Positions 25,358 to 37,125 of a stretch of 64,000 bases of DNA are shown piece by piece. Origin of the DNA: an uncultured Eubacteriales bacterium (GTDB lineage: Bacteria; Bacillota; Clostridia; Peptostreptococcales; Anaerovoracaceae); the NCBI GenBank assembly GCA_900315485.1, contig OMZI01000003.1, forward strand, positions 37,226 through 101,225, written 5' to 3'. The notes beneath the pieces were generated by a model that saw only the letters and a list, made by a program, of their open reading frames with translations, ran no database searches and had not been told where the DNA came from. Each line of letters begins with the position of its first letter. Position 1 is the first letter of the stretch. Both the position numbers and the translations under genes were made by a program.

Positions 25358-27096
25358 ATGGATTCAAATGTAACAAAACTCACTGCTATGCTGTACTCGA
25401 AGGTGAGACCGGATGAGAAGCAGCAGGCGAGATTCGATAAATTCCTTAAAAATAAATACGGTGAAGATATCGTCATGGAGTGGACCGAGTCGGATGCTTT
25501 CCCGGGCGGATTCAGGCTCGAGGTAGGAAGCGACATCTATGACTGGTCCGTAGGCGGAAGGTTCCGCCAGCTGCGCGACACCCTTGTCAAGGTTCCGACG
25601 ACCAACGGAAACATCATCCCGCTCCTTAAGGAGACGATCAACACATGGACACCTGAAGCTCTGGCTGAGCAGGTCGGAGAGGTCAAGACCGTAGGGGATG
25701 GTATCGCGACTGTAAGCGGCCTTGATTTTGCCACATACGGCGAGATCCTGCTCTTTGCTGACGGAGTAAGGGGCATGGTCCAGGATATCCGTGCCGATGA
25801 GATCGGATGCGTACTCTTCAATGATGATGAGAGCGTAACTGAAGGCTCGAGTGTAAAGCGTACGGGCAAAACCGCAGGCGTTCCTGTAGGCGAAGGATTC
25901 CTCGGAAGAGTCGTTGATGCGCTCGGAGTACCTGTTGACGGGCTCGGAGAAGTTCAGGCATCAGGCTACATGCCTATCGAGACACCGGCTCCTTCGATCA
26001 TCGACCGTCAGCCGGTAGATACACCGCTTGAGACAGGCATCTTCTCGATCGACTCGATGTTCCCTATAGGCAGGGGACAGAGAGAGCTGATCATCGGAGA
26101 CAGACAGACCGGTAAGACGGCTATCGCAGTCGATGCGATGATCAACCAGAACGGCAAGAACTGCATCTGCATATATGTTGCAATAGGACAGAAGACATCT
26201 ACTGTGGTTCAGGTCCAGCAGACACTGAAGAAGCACGGCGCGATGGATCATTCGATCATCGTTACCGCTTCGGCAAGTGATCCGGCTCCGCTGCAGTACA
26301 TCGCTCCTTATGCAGGCTGCGCTATGGCCGAGTATTTCATGAACAAGGGCAAGGATGTCCTCATCGTATACGATGATCTGTCCAAGCACGCTGTCGCATA
26401 CCGTGCGCTGTCGCTGCTGCTCGACAGGTCGCCTGGACGTGAGGCTTATCCTGGAGACGTTTTCTATCTGCATTCAAGACTCCTCGAGAGAGCTGCAAGA
26501 CTGTCAGACAGGATCGGCGGAGGCTCGATCACAGCTCTCCCTATAGTCGAGACACAGGCAGGAGACGTATCCGCATACATACCGACTAATATCATTTCCA
26601 TCACAGACGGACAGATCTTCCTTGAGTCCGACCTCTTCTTCGAGGGACAGAGACCGGCTGTTAACGTCGGACTGTCAGTATCCCGTGTAGGAGGAGCGGC
26701 CCAGACCAAGGCTATGAAGAAGGCCACTGGTACACTGAGGATCGACCTCGCACAGTACCGTGAGATGGAAGTGTTCACACAGTTCGCATCTGACCTCGAT
26801 GACCAGACGAGAGAACAGCTCGAGTACGGACAGGGTCTGATGAGGATGCTGAGACAGAAACAGTACCATCCGAAGAGCCAGCATGAGCAGGTAATCACTC
26901 TGGTTATGGCACTTGCTCATACAATGAAGGGCATCCCGGTCGACAAGGTCGATGAGTTCATCGAAGGTCTTATCGGAATGTTCGAGACCGAGCATCAGGA
27001 GATCTGCACGACCATCGACACCACAGGTCAGCTGGATGATGAACTGAAGCAGCAGATCATAGACATATCTGCGAAGTACAGAGAAAAGTTTAATTA

Positions 27097-27097
<1 letters not shown>
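25358..27097 (+). CDS. atpA: ATP synthase F1 subunit alpha with N-terminal delta-like domain
   Basis: At 579 residues this is about 75 longer than usual. Residues about 10-78 match the C-terminal domain of subunit delta/OSCP: a helix (KVRPDEKQQARFDKFLKNKY), then GGFRLEVGSDIYDWSVGGR and FRQLRDTL, equivalent to GGVxIRxGDxVIDGSVRGRL of AtpH. From about 83 it is ordinary alpha (IIPLLKETINTWTPEALAEQ, then VGDGIATVSGL). The P-loop GDRQTGKT has Lys253; VSRVGGAAQTKAMKK carries the Arg region. There is no separate atpH between atpF and atpA, so this fusion probably replaces it, lacking the N-terminal helical bundle of delta that normally caps alpha. Its stop overlaps the atpG start. Confidence 0.95.
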
Positions 27098-29411
<2,314 letters not shown>

Positions 29412-29413
<2 letters not shown>

Positions 29414-29500
29414 CAGATTTAAGTACGTCTGCTCACGTCCTCGAAGCAGCATGTCCTGTCAGGCTTCTGCGGAATATTCGCAGAAGTACTTAAATCTGCT
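29412..29500 (-). repeat. Structured palindromic element, copy 3, inside the atp operon
   Basis: A perfect 15-bp outer stem (29412-29426 with 29486-29500). Read on the - strand, the cores are GCGAATATTCCGCAG (29467-29481) and CGAGGACGTGAGC (29431-29443), with inner AAGC/GCTT. It starts in the atpD stop codon. This copy is inverted relative to the other four and is antisense to the operon. Confidence 0.8.
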
Positions 29501-29531
29501 GACATGAGGCAAACAGACGGGAGAAAGGTAG

Positions 29532-29948
29532 ATGAGTGGTAAGGATTTTAAACTGCAGATAATGGCGAGCGACCACATGGTATTTGACGGGGATGCTCAG
29601 TCAGTCTCTCTGCCGACGACAGAAGGCAGTATCGGTATTCTGGCTGACCATTCAAATGTTATCATGGCTGTGATCCCGGGGATGCTCGAATATACGGCTG
29701 AAGGCGGGAAGCATCAGGTGGTCGTATCTGACGGACTTCTCAAGGTGGAGAACGGGGAGTGCATGATCCTCGTTGATGCTGCCGAGAAGCCTGAGGATAT
29801 AGATGAGGCCCGCGCGAGACGGGCTGAGGAGAAGGCCAGACAGGCTCTTAAGAGGGCCAACAGCAACAGAGACCATGCGATGGTCGAGGCAGAGCTGTCA
29901 AGAGCGCTGAGCCGTATCAAGGCTTCAAAGTCGAGGCACACACTCTGA
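29532..29948 (+). CDS. atpC: ATP synthase F1 subunit epsilon
   Basis: This 138-residue protein has the N-terminal beta-sandwich (KLQIMASDHMVFDGDAQSVS, TTEGSIGILADHSNVIMAV) and the C-terminal helical hairpin (ARRAEEKARQALKRAN). Epsilon couples the central stalk to the c ring and can inhibit ATP hydrolysis. It is the last gene of the operon, separated from atpD by the structured element and followed by a terminator. Confidence 0.93.
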   Translation: MSGKDFKLQIMASDHMVFDGDAQSVSLPTTEGSIGILADHSNVIMAVIPGMLEYTAEGGKHQVVVSDGLLKVENGECMILVDAAEKPEDIDEARARRAEEKARQALKRANSNRDHAMVEAELSRALSRIKASKSRHTL

Positions 29949-29962
29949 CCTCAGATTACTGG

Positions 29963-29998
29963 ATCCGGTTTTGCATAATACGGCAGGACCGGATTTTT
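29963..29998 (+). terminator. Terminator of the ATP synthase operon
   Basis: ATCCGG (29963-29968) pairs with CCGGAT (29989-29994), then TTTT. The 20-nt loop contains GTTTTGCATAAT. Confidence 0.6.
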
Positions 29999-30033
29999 CA
30001 GTGGCCCTTTTGTCTGCAGGTGTACCGGGATTA

Positions 30034-30062
30034 TTGCAGGACAGAGGCAAAAACAATATAAT
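30034..30062 (+). promoter_or_regulatory. Promoter of the EFR1/tagD/mscS unit
   Basis: TTGCAG (30034-30039) and TATAAT (30057-30062) with a 17-nt spacer, about 90 nt before the EFR1 ATG. Confidence 0.65.
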
Positions 30063-30153
30063 AGTTGTCAACAGCGATAATAAGCCGCGGGTGATGCTGG
30101 GTCATACTTGGCTGACCGGGCGGTAAGAGGAATAGTAAGAGGAGAAAGATATA

Positions 30154-30933
30154 ATGAAAGAGAACGTTATTTTCTGTTATTCGGGTACAGGAAACTGCCT
30201 GGATATGGCAAAGAACATAGCTAAGGCACTCGGCGATACAGATATCATCATGATGAGAAAGTATCCGGCCGTTACTGACGTAAGGGAAGCGAAGAGAGTA
30301 GGCTTCGTGGTTCCTTGCTACGGCGGCGGACTCCCGGGTCACGTTGAGAGATATATCCACGATATCAAGGTAAGTCCTGATGCATATACTTTTGCCATCG
30401 GACAGTGCGCTGCTTATCTGGGTGAGGGACTCAGCAAGATCAATGAGATCATCCCGCTGAAGTACTGGGCCAAGGTAAGCCATCAGTGCACCTGCATCTG
30501 GCTCTTCCCGCACGACCTGATGATGCCTAAGATGGGAGCTAAGGAAGCTCAGGCAAGATCAGAATATCTGACAGGCAAGATAGTACAGGATATCAAGGCA
30601 GGCAAGGTCACCGCTAAGAAGCTGTCCAAGGCGGTTCTCAATAAGGCAGAGCATGCTGCATGGCCGCAGATCGCCAGAATGAAAGGTCAGACACTCAGGG
30701 CGAATGACAACTGCATCAAGTGCGGGACATGTGCAAAGGTATGCCCGATGGGCAATATCAAATATACCGGTGATGCGGTAGTATTCGGCGACAAGTGCAT
30801 TTCATGCTGCGCATGCGTACAGTACTGCCCTAAGGAAGCTATCAACTTCGGTAACATCACGAAGAAGAGAGAACGTTATCACAATCCAAACGTTACTGTT
30901 GAAGAACTGACGAAGGATATCATTTCCTTCTAG
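30154..30933 (+). CDS. EFR1 family flavodoxin-ferredoxin protein
   Basis: This 259-residue protein joins an N-terminal flavodoxin-like domain ([20 protein letters not shown] phosphate loop, about residues 7-26) to a C-terminal two-cluster ferredoxin (about 185-235): [16 protein letters not shown] and [16 protein letters not shown], both CxxCxxCxxxCP sets for [4Fe-4S]. This architecture is the EFR1 ferredoxin family of anaerobic Firmicutes. It should transfer electrons between flavin and low-potential carriers; partners are unknown. It heads a four-gene unit, 10 nt before tagD. Confidence 0.9.
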   Translation: MKENVIFCYSGTGNCLDMAKNIAKALGDTDIIMMRKYPAVTDVREAKRVGFVVPCYGGGLPGHVERYIHDIKVSPDAYTFAIGQCAAYLGEGLSKINEIIPLKYWAKVSHQCTCIWLFPHDLMMPKMGAKEAQARSEYLTGKIVQDIKAGKVTAKKLSKAVLNKAEHAAWPQIARMKGQTLRANDNCIKCGTCAKVCPMGNIKYTGDAVVFGDKCISCCACVQYCPKEAINFGNITKKRERYHNPNVTVEELTKDIISF

Positions 30934-30943
30934 GGGGAAAAGA

Positions 30944-31408
30944 ATGAAGAGAGTAATTACGTACGGAACATATGACCTGCTCCACTACGGACACATCAAT
31001 CTGCTCAAGAGAGCCAAGGCTCTCGGAGACTATCTCATCGTTGCTATTTCGACTGATGAGTTCAACTGGGATGAAAAGCGTAAGAAGTGCTATTTCTCAT
31101 ATGAGCAGCGCAAGGCTCTTGTAGAATCCATCAGATATGTGGATCTGGTCATTCCGGAAGAGAGCTGGGATCAGAAGAGGACTGACATGCACGAATATCA
31201 CATCGATACCTTTGTTATCGGTGACGACTGGGAAGGCAAATTTGACTTCCTGAAGGATGAGGGTGTTGAAGTCGTATATCTGCCGAGGACACCTGAGATC
31301 AGCAGCAGTCAGATCAAGAAGGATCTCTATGATGCCAATGCGGTGGACGGGGAGTCAAAGACATCCCATGACGAGATCAACACAGATCCGGGAAAGGGAA
31401 AGAGGTAA
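30944..31408 (+). CDS. tagD: Glycerol-3-phosphate cytidylyltransferase
   Basis: This 154-residue enzyme makes CDP-glycerol from CTP and glycerol 3-phosphate, a precursor for teichoic acid or glycerol-phosphate polymers. [19 protein letters not shown] contains the HxGH nucleotidyl-transfer motif, and [14 protein letters not shown] is the RTxGISTT-type motif. The C-terminal 25 residues are polar and longer than the B. subtilis enzyme. No tag/tar polymerase genes are in the window. GGGGG precedes the ATG. Confidence 0.92.
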   Translation: MKRVITYGTYDLLHYGHINLLKRAKALGDYLIVAISTDEFNWDEKRKKCYFSYEQRKALVESIRYVDLVIPEESWDQKRTDMHEYHIDTFVIGDDWEGKFDFLKDEGVEVVYLPRTPEISSSQIKKDLYDANAVDGESKTSHDEINTDPGKGKR

Positions 31409-31413
31409 ATTAA

Positions 31414-32241
31414 ATGAATAATGAATTAGCTGCCCAGGTGAGCAGAATGGATGCATTCCTCGACAAGCTCGTCGAGCTGTGCACGACGGCAGGGGTCAAG
31501 ATCCTTATAGCGATCCTGATTTACATAGTAGGAAAGTTCATCATCGGCAAGCTCATGAAGATGGTCGACAAGATGCATTCTGTAAGCAGGCTGGATGATA
31601 CTGCCAAAAGCTATATAAGAAACATCATCAAGGCTGTGCTGTATGTGGTGCTGGTCGTAGCTATCATCAGTGAGCTCGGCATTCCGATGGCATCGGTCAT
31701 CACGGTTCTGGCATCAGCAGGTGTTGCTGTGGGCATGGCTCTGCAGGGTTCACTTTCCAATCTGGCAGGCGGCATCATGCTCCTTGTCTTCAGACCTTTC
31801 AACGTAGGCGACTATATCATCGCAGGCGGCGAAGAAGGCACGGTCAAGAGCATCTCCACCTTCTATACAGTGATCAATACTGTGGACAACAAGCTCGTAT
31901 CCATTCCTAACGGCACTCTGATGAACTCGAACATCTCAAACTGCAGTGCGGAGGAACTGAGAAGAGTAGACCTCTCCTTCAATATTGCAGGTTCTGAGCC
32001 GATCAAGAAGGTACAGGCAACCATCATGAAGGTCATCGTCGCTACTGACAAGGCTATGGCTGACCCTGCACCGGAGGTGCAGCCTGTAGCAGGCATCCCG
32101 GGCGGACTTGAGTACACCGTAAGAGTATGGTGCAAAACGGCTGACTACTGGGATGTATACTTCGAACTCATGAGAGAGATCCCGACGGCACTCGGCGCTG
32201 CAGAGATCTCCGGTCCGTCGACACCTGTCAAAGTCGGTTAG
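31414..32241 (+). CDS. MscS family mechanosensitive channel
   Basis: This 275-residue protein has the MscS size. Three spans (about 20-40, 60-82, 88-108) are followed by the pore helix SAGVAVGMALQGSLSNLAGGIMLL, FRPFNVGDYI, the beta-domain and IPNGTLMNSNISNCS. The family opens under membrane tension to release solutes. It is 6 nt after tagD in the same unit. Confidence 0.93.
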   Translation: MNNELAAQVSRMDAFLDKLVELCTTAGVKILIAILIYIVGKFIIGKLMKMVDKMHSVSRLDDTAKSYIRNIIKAVLYVVLVVAIISELGIPMASVITVLASAGVAVGMALQGSLSNLAGGIMLLVFRPFNVGDYIIAGGEEGTVKSISTFYTVINTVDNKLVSIPNGTLMNSNISNCSAEELRRVDLSFNIAGSEPIKKVQATIMKVIVATDKAMADPAPEVQPVAGIPGGLEYTVRVWCKTADYWDVYFELMREIPTALGAAEISGPSTPVKVG

Positions 32242-32250
32242 TGTAAGTCG

Positions 32251-32772
32251 ATGGTGGACAAGAGAAAGCTGAAAAAATCACTGTATACAGCAGCGCAGTG
32301 GACGTGGGGACTTCCGCAGACACTTGCCGGAGCCGGACTCTATCTCAGACACAGGAAGGACCCACACTTCGACTACAACGGAGCGAAGGTCACTGCCTGG
32401 GACGGGGACAGCGGAGTGTCGCTCGGCAAATTCATTTTCGTGCCTGCTGAGAAGCGCCGTCAAGGCGGATCCGGTGACAGTAAGAACGGAGCATCAGAGA
32501 AAGACAGTGAAAAACCTGTAAAGGTGAACAGCTTCCTTCTTGAGCACGAATACGGACATACTATACAGTCGCTTCTGCTCGGACCTGCGTATCTGTTCCT
32601 TGTCGGGATACCGTCATTCGCATGGAACAGACTTCCGTATTTTGACAGGAAGAGGAAAAAGACAGGAAAGTCATATTACTCTGCGGTCTTCGAGAGGACT
32701 GCGAGCGAGTTCGGAAGCAGGGCTGCGAAGAGAAGCAGTAAAGTGCGGAAGAAAAAGGAAAAGAAGAACTGA
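32251..32772 (+). CDS. Uncharacterised HEYGH-motif protein
   Basis: I do not recognise a named family for this 173-residue protein. The central LLEHEYGHTIQSLLLGPAYL fits the HExxH zinc-peptidase signature, followed by a hydrophobic segment (YLFLVGIPSFAWN) and an Asn/Tyr-rich part with YYSAVFERTASEFG, where Glu could be a third ligand. The C-terminus is basic. The ribosome site is weak, but it lies 9 nt after mscS, so coupling is likely. Metallopeptidase function is inference from the motif only. Confidence 0.6.
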   Translation: MVDKRKLKKSLYTAAQWTWGLPQTLAGAGLYLRHRKDPHFDYNGAKVTAWDGDSGVSLGKFIFVPAEKRRQGGSGDSKNGASEKDSEKPVKVNSFLLEHEYGHTIQSLLLGPAYLFLVGIPSFAWNRLPYFDRKRKKTGKSYYSAVFERTASEFGSRAAKRSSKVRKKKEKKN

Positions 32773-32786
32773 GATCAAATGAATAA

Positions 32787-32825
32787 GGCAGCGGCTGTAA
32801 GATACAGCTGCTGCCTGCTTTTTAT
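32787..32825 (+). terminator. Terminator of the EFR1-tagD-mscS unit
   Basis: GGCAGCGGCTGT (32787-32798) pairs with ACAGCTGCTGCC (32804-32815), then a T-rich tract. Confidence 0.8.
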
Positions 32826-32846
32826 TGCCTGGATCGATGGCTGGAC

Positions 32847-33752
32847 CTATGCTCTGCGCTTTGGCTTGCCGTTGCTGTAGTCTCTGAAGAACATGAAGCC
32901 TGTCACGAGAACTACTGCTGCGATGACCATGGTGATGTATTTTACATCAAGAGTCTTCACGAAGAAGTATGCGATCAGAACACCGACAGCTCCGCCAATG
33001 ATCTGTGTGATGACTGCGAGCGGATCGAACTTGCCTGCTCTTATGAACTGAGGGCCGTTGCCGAAAGCCATGAGAAGTGCGGAAGCTCCCATTACTACCG
33101 GAAGTGTTGCAGTAACACTCATTCCGAGTCCGCAGCAGAGAGCCATGCACGGAGCATAGAGGCCGACACCTATGTTCATGAGTATGCCGAGGAAGAACAT
33201 CACAACTGCTGCGATGATGAGCCTGCCGCCTGAAAGAGCTGTGCCGTCACCGGTGAGTCCGAACGGACCTACAGCGAAAACTCTCAGAGCCATCATGATG
33301 CCGAGGATGATCATTCCTACGCCGAGCATCAGTCTCATTCCCTGGATGTTGAGCTTGGTGATGAGAGATGATCCGATCAGTGAGCCGGCAACTGCTGCGA
33401 CGATGAGTACGCCGAGTGTGAGGCCGTCAACACCTGCGAGTTTTGCGAAGAGGAAAGCCTCGAGGCACATCGGGACAGTATCACCTGCGATCATCGTTCC
33501 TGCGATATCTCCGTCCCTGACGGATTTGCCCAGCTTGAAAGCCGATGATGTCGTCGCGAACGAACCGATGCCGAATACGTCGAGGAAGTTGGCGACAACG
33601 CCGACGATGGTGTTGTACGGAGCATATTTCTTACTCTCATTCCACTTCTCAGCGCCGTCTTCATCTGCGCGCATCTGCGGGATCTTTCTGATCAGCAGGA
33701 ACAGATTGAGGACTGCGCCTAATGCTGCAAGTACTTTAAGAACTGTTGCCAT
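32847..33752 (-). CDS. TauE/SafE family permease (second copy)
   Basis: ATG 33752 (301 aa) follows GGAGG; ATG 33767 overlaps it. Eight spans, with FLDVFGIGSFATTSSAFKLG and VGLYAPCMALCCGLGMS, mark it as a close paralogue of the 14.8 kb permease. TauE/SafE proteins move sulfite, sulfonate or other organic anions across the membrane. It lies convergent to the HEYGH gene. Unlike the first copy it has no adjacent LysR gene. Confidence 0.85.
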   Translation of the reverse strand: MATVLKVLAALGAVLNLFLLIRKIPQMRADEDGAEKWNESKKYAPYNTIVGVVANFLDVFGIGSFATTSSAFKLGKSVRDGDIAGTMIAGDTVPMCLEAFLFAKLAGVDGLTLGVLIVAAVAGSLIGSSLITKLNIQGMRLMLGVGMIILGIMMALRVFAVGPFGLTGDGTALSGGRLIIAAVVMFFLGILMNIGVGLYAPCMALCCGLGMSVTATLPVVMGASALLMAFGNGPQFIRAGKFDPLAVITQIIGGAVGVLIAYFFVKTLDVKYITMVIAAVVLVTGFMFFRDYSNGKPKRRA

Positions 33753-33874
33753 ATAGTTAACCTCCATGTATCAGATGTTTTCTGATATGAATCCTTTATT
33801 TACTGTATTATACCGCGGGAAATCAGCGGATACCCGCGACTGAATTATTATAGCACAGATATCAGGCGCTGTTG

Positions 33875-33883
33875 TGGTATAAT
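33875..33883 (+). promoter_or_regulatory. Extended -10 of the 33.9 kb membrane protein gene
   Basis: TGGTATAAT, 44 nt before the ATG. On the opposite strand TATAAT at 33807-33812 may serve the TauE gene. Confidence 0.5.
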
Positions 33884-33926
33884 TTTAATGTACGGCGTGG
33901 GGACGTTGAGGTAAGGAGGAAAGAGA

Positions 33927-34670
33927 ATGGCACACAAACATCCTCGTGTAACCAGGGGATCAATGGATGATCATTCTGTTGATACCGGAAAGAAGGTGCG
34001 CAAAACGGCACTGAAGGGCCTTACTACTGCTGCTGTTCTGGCGTCTCTTCTCGTAGGAAGCGCTTTCTCGGGTCCGGCGGACATCATAGAAGATCAGGAG
34101 GCGGCTAATTACAGGCCGGCCCCTATAGTCCTGGATGCGGACGAATTCGTCAATGCGCCTGTAGAGGATGATGACGACGGGGATGCGGATGAGCAGAAAA
34201 GCGTCAAAACCGGAGCTGTTGCGAGGTTCCGTCAGGCTGTCATGCAGCTGCCGCAGTCTGTAAGGATTCTGATCATAACACCTCTGTGGGCTCTCGGGAC
34301 GGCGATAATGACTGTGATTTCCTTCCTGTGGAATACACTGTTCGCTTCGCCGCTGGCAGCATTCATCGCTTCATTCGCATTCGGTTTTGCGATCCTCACA
34401 GGACTGTTTGCAGTGACTGCAAAGATGCTGTTCCCGGATATTCCGCTCAGAAAGATTCTGAGCGGCAAGAACGTCCTCATACTCGGATGCCTGGCGCTGT
34501 TGCTTTCGGTCATAGATGCAGTGGCTCCGGTGTACTGGCATCAGTATCCGCTTGCGGCGGCACTCGTCAAGCTGGTGCTGGGCGGAACAGTCATAGGGGT
34601 CCTGACAAAGCGTACATCAAAGCTGCTGGATAAGCTCAATATAAAAGGCCTGCCGCCTGCAGCGGCATAA
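33927..34670 (+). CDS. Uncharacterised multi-span membrane protein
   Basis: I recognise no family for this 247-residue protein. A basic N-terminus and hydrophobic stretch (about 30-48, ending SAFSG) could be a signal or anchor. A very acidic linker (about 75-92, EDDDDGDADE) follows, then about four spans between 112 and 235. The C-terminus ends LLDKLNIKGLPPAAA. AAGGAGG precedes the ATG. It is followed by a small terminator and the AIM24 gene. Confidence 0.6.
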   Translation: MAHKHPRVTRGSMDDHSVDTGKKVRKTALKGLTTAAVLASLLVGSAFSGPADIIEDQEAANYRPAPIVLDADEFVNAPVEDDDDGDADEQKSVKTGAVARFRQAVMQLPQSVRILIITPLWALGTAIMTVISFLWNTLFASPLAAFIASFAFGFAILTGLFAVTAKMLFPDIPLRKILSGKNVLILGCLALLLSVIDAVAPVYWHQYPLAAALVKLVLGGTVIGVLTKRTSKLLDKLNIKGLPPAAA

Positions 34671-34695
34671 GTGCCGGTATAAACTCAGACGCGAC

Positions 34696-34714
34696 CGGCT
34701 GAAAAAGCCGTTTT
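34696..34714 (+). terminator. Short terminator
   Basis: CGGCT-GAAAA-AGCCG at 34696-34710 followed by TTTT. Confidence 0.5.
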
Positions 34715-34742
34715 GCATATAGATAAGAAGGAGGGAAATAGA

Positions 34743-35417
34743 ATGAAATACGAAATCAAGAATCAGCCGTATACTGTTCTTACTCTCAGAATGGAGCAGG
34801 GTGAAGCCATCAAGTGCCAGAGCGGTGCGATGGCATGGATGACACCGGGGATCCGCATGGAGACAAAGACCGGCGGACTCGGAGGAATGTTCAAGAAGGC
34901 TATCATCGGAGAGTCTCTTGCGCTCAACCATTATCATGCTGAGAGCGCAGGGGAGCTGACCCTTGCCAAGCACTGCCCGGGAGACATTCTGTGCTTCAAC
35001 ATAAGCGAGACTCCGATCATCGCTCAGAAGACATCATTCCTTGCGGCTACTGAAGGCGTGAATATGGATATCTATCTCCAGCGTAAGGCAGCAGCGGGAT
35101 TCTTCGGAGGCGAGGGATTCCTGATGCAGCAGTACTCCGGCAGCGGATATGCATGGCTCGAGATCGACGGCGCCGTACAGGAGAGAGTTCTGGGAGAGGG
35201 TGAGCAGCTGATAGTCGACAGCGGATTCGTTGCTGCAATGGAGCCGTCCTGCACCATGGACATCCAGACTGTAAAGGGATTCACCAATGTTGTACTCGGC
35301 GGGGAAGGACTGTTCAATACAGTCGTTACCGGACCGGGAAAAGTATGGCTGCAGACGATGCCGATCAATGCACTGGCAATGAACCTGTATGCTTACATGC
35401 CGCATCCGAGCAACTAG
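34743..35417 (+). CDS. AIM24 / TIGR00266 family protein
   Basis: ATG 34743 (224 aa) follows GGAGGG; the longer frame from 34713 has no ribosome site. The protein is the single-domain beta-rich AIM24 fold: QGEAIKCQSGAMAWM at the start, SLALNHYHAESAGELTLA, and a C-terminal TGPGKVWLQTMPI, which are the typical family blocks. Bacterial members are soluble and uncharacterised; the name comes from a yeast mitochondrial protein. It is monocistronic, ending at a terminator. Confidence 0.85.
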   Translation: MKYEIKNQPYTVLTLRMEQGEAIKCQSGAMAWMTPGIRMETKTGGLGGMFKKAIIGESLALNHYHAESAGELTLAKHCPGDILCFNISETPIIAQKTSFLAATEGVNMDIYLQRKAAAGFFGGEGFLMQQYSGSGYAWLEIDGAVQERVLGEGEQLIVDSGFVAAMEPSCTMDIQTVKGFTNVVLGGEGLFNTVVTGPGKVWLQTMPINALAMNLYAYMPHPSN

Positions 35418-35493
35418 TATAGCAGGGTCCTGTTCAGCGGAAAGGCAATGATATGTCAATCTGCTGCAGAACAAGGAAAGATACTATATTAAT

Positions 35494-35529
35494 AAGGGCG
35501 AGACGGGAAAAACCTGTCTCGCCCTTTTG
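35494..35529 (+). terminator. Terminator of the AIM24 gene
   Basis: AAGGGCGAGAC (35494-35504) pairs with GTCTCGCCCTT (35516-35526), then T's. Confidence 0.85.
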
Positions 35530-35679
35530 TCGCATTGAAAAAACTGATAATAAACAATGGGTAAATAGTTCCTTCGTATTTGTTTTACCGGCAGAACAGG
35601 AGTTTAATCAAAGGGAGGTGTTTTGTTGCATGACAACAAATACAACATATGGAAAAGGTTAATTTTTGGAGGTATCAAA

Positions 35680-36768
35680 ATGGAAAAGAAAAATGATAAG
35701 CTGATGATCATCATCGCCGGCCTTATTATCGGCGTGATCGCAGCAGGTCTTGCGTTCCTCGGAAATCCGAAGAACATGGGATTCTGTATCGCTTGCTTCC
35801 TTCGTGACACAGCAGGCGGCCTCGGTCTTCACAGAGCAGCTCCTGTTCAGTACATCAGACCTGAGATCATCGGAATCGTGATCGGCGCATTCTGTGCTGC
35901 ATTTGCCAAGAAGGAGTTCAGCTCCAAGGGCGGCAGCGCTCCTATGACAAGATTCGTACTCGGATTCTTCGCAATGGTAGGATGTCTTATGTTCCTCGGC
36001 TGCCCGTTCAGAATGATCCTGAGACTGGCCGGCGGAGACTGGAATGCTATCTTCGGTCTCGTAGGATTCGCTATCGGAATCCTCTGCGGAATCTTCTTCC
36101 TGAAGAACGGCTACTCACTCAAGAGAACATACAGCCTCACCAAGGCTGAGGGATACATCCTTCCGATCATGGAAGTCGTTATCTTTGTACTGCTTCTCGT
36201 TAAGCCTGCATTCATCTTCTTCTCCGAAGAAGGAGCCGGCCCTGGAGCTATGCACGCAGCTATCGGTGCTTCCCTGGCAGCAGGCCTCGTAGTAGGTGTT
36301 CTCGCTCAGAGAACAAGACTGTGCATGGTAGGCGGAATGAGAGACATGATCCTGTTCAGGGAATCAAGACTTCTCCTCGGATTCCTCGCTATCCTCGTAG
36401 CAGCATTCGTTACCAACCTTGTACTCGGCGGATTCCACGCTGGTTTTGCAGAACAGCCGGTAGCTCACACTGACGGACTCTGGAACTGCCTCGGAATGCT
36501 CCTCGTTGGTTTTGCCTGCGTACTGCTCGGCGGATGCCCGCTCAGACAGCTCGTTATGTCCGGCGAAGGAAATGCTGACAGTGCTGTAACAGTACTCGGC
36601 CTCATGGTAGGCGCAGCATTCTGCCACAACTTCGGACTTGCTTCAAGCGGCGAAGGTCCTACACCTGCAGGAAAGATCGCAGTTATCATCGGAATCGTAG
36701 TAGTTGCTCTGATCGGCGTAGTAAACACTTACGTTAAGGAAGAGAAGACTGCAGCTGATGCAGCATAG
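35680..36768 (+). CDS. yedE: YedE family (selenium/sulfur) membrane transporter
   Basis: ATG 35680 (362 aa) follows TGGAGG. A longer frame from TTG 35623 also has a GGGAGG site, so a 19-residue extension is possible. About ten spans in two YeeE/YedE halves: GFCIACFLRDTAGG, LGCPFRMILRLAGGDWN, RLCMVGGMRDMI and GCPLRQLVMSGEGNADS, with conserved Cys residues in each half. YedE proteins adjacent to TusA-like and DUF3343 genes are associated with selenium metabolism, and are otherwise thiosulfate/sulfur importers. Here both partners follow directly. Confidence 0.88.
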   Translation: MEKKNDKLMIIIAGLIIGVIAAGLAFLGNPKNMGFCIACFLRDTAGGLGLHRAAPVQYIRPEIIGIVIGAFCAAFAKKEFSSKGGSAPMTRFVLGFFAMVGCLMFLGCPFRMILRLAGGDWNAIFGLVGFAIGILCGIFFLKNGYSLKRTYSLTKAEGYILPIMEVVIFVLLLVKPAFIFFSEEGAGPGAMHAAIGASLAAGLVVGVLAQRTRLCMVGGMRDMILFRESRLLLGFLAILVAAFVTNLVLGGFHAGFAEQPVAHTDGLWNCLGMLLVGFACVLLGGCPLRQLVMSGEGNADSAVTVLGLMVGAAFCHNFGLASSGEGPTPAGKIAVIIGIVVVALIGVVNTYVKEEKTAADAA

Positions 36769-36824
36769 CTGATCGTTTTGCACAGACTGCCGCGACGCGG
36801 CAATGCATTGAACGGAGGTGCATT

Positions 36825-37025
36825 ATGGTAGATGCAAGAGGGCTTTCGTGCCCTATGCCTGTAATGATGACTCAGAAGGCAATGAAGAGCAAAGAGGATT
36901 ATTATGAAGTCCTCGTAGACAACAAGACACCTTGTGAAAATGTCACACGCTATGCCCAGAGTCAGGGTTACAACGTTGAAGTAGAGGAGAAGGGCGGAGA
37001 TTATCTGCTCAAGATCTCGAAATAG
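36825..37025 (+). CDS. TusA family sulfurtransferase-like protein
   Basis: This 66-residue protein is a minimal TusA/SirA/YedF domain. DARGLSCPMPVMMT holds the conserved CPxP with Cys9, the persulfide (or selenide) carrier; a second Cys lies in NKTPCENV. It is 56 nt after yedE and preceded by GGAGG, so co-transcribed with it. It likely accepts sulfur or selenium brought in by YedE. A terminator follows. Confidence 0.9.
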   Translation: MVDARGLSCPMPVMMTQKAMKSKEDYYEVLVDNKTPCENVTRYAQSQGYNVEVEEKGGDYLLKISK

Positions 37026-37032
37026 TTTTTTG

Positions 37033-37072
37033 AGGCCTCCGGAACATGAGATAGTGCCGGGGGCCTTCTTCT
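37033..37072 (+). terminator. Terminator of the yedE-tusA unit
   Basis: AGGCCTCCGG (37033-37042) pairs with CCGGGGGCCT (37057-37066), one G-T pair, then TCTTC. Confidence 0.65.
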
Positions 37073-37109
37073 GTCCTGAAACATTTGCGAACAGCTTCGT
37101 TTCGAAGTG

Positions 37110-37118
37110 TGATATAAT
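37110..37118 (+). promoter_or_regulatory. Extended -10 immediately upstream of the DUF3343 gene
   Basis: TGATATAAT ends 7 nt before the ATG at 37126, so the transcript would start at or one base before the start codon (leaderless). Confidence 0.55.
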
Positions 37119-37125
37119 ACCGCTC

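Noticed and set aside
35630-35662. Ten-codon frame MTTNTTYGKG before yedE
   Set aside because: The ATG is 11 nt from the ribosome site, the codons have no regulatory theme, and the same site can serve a TTG start of yedE.
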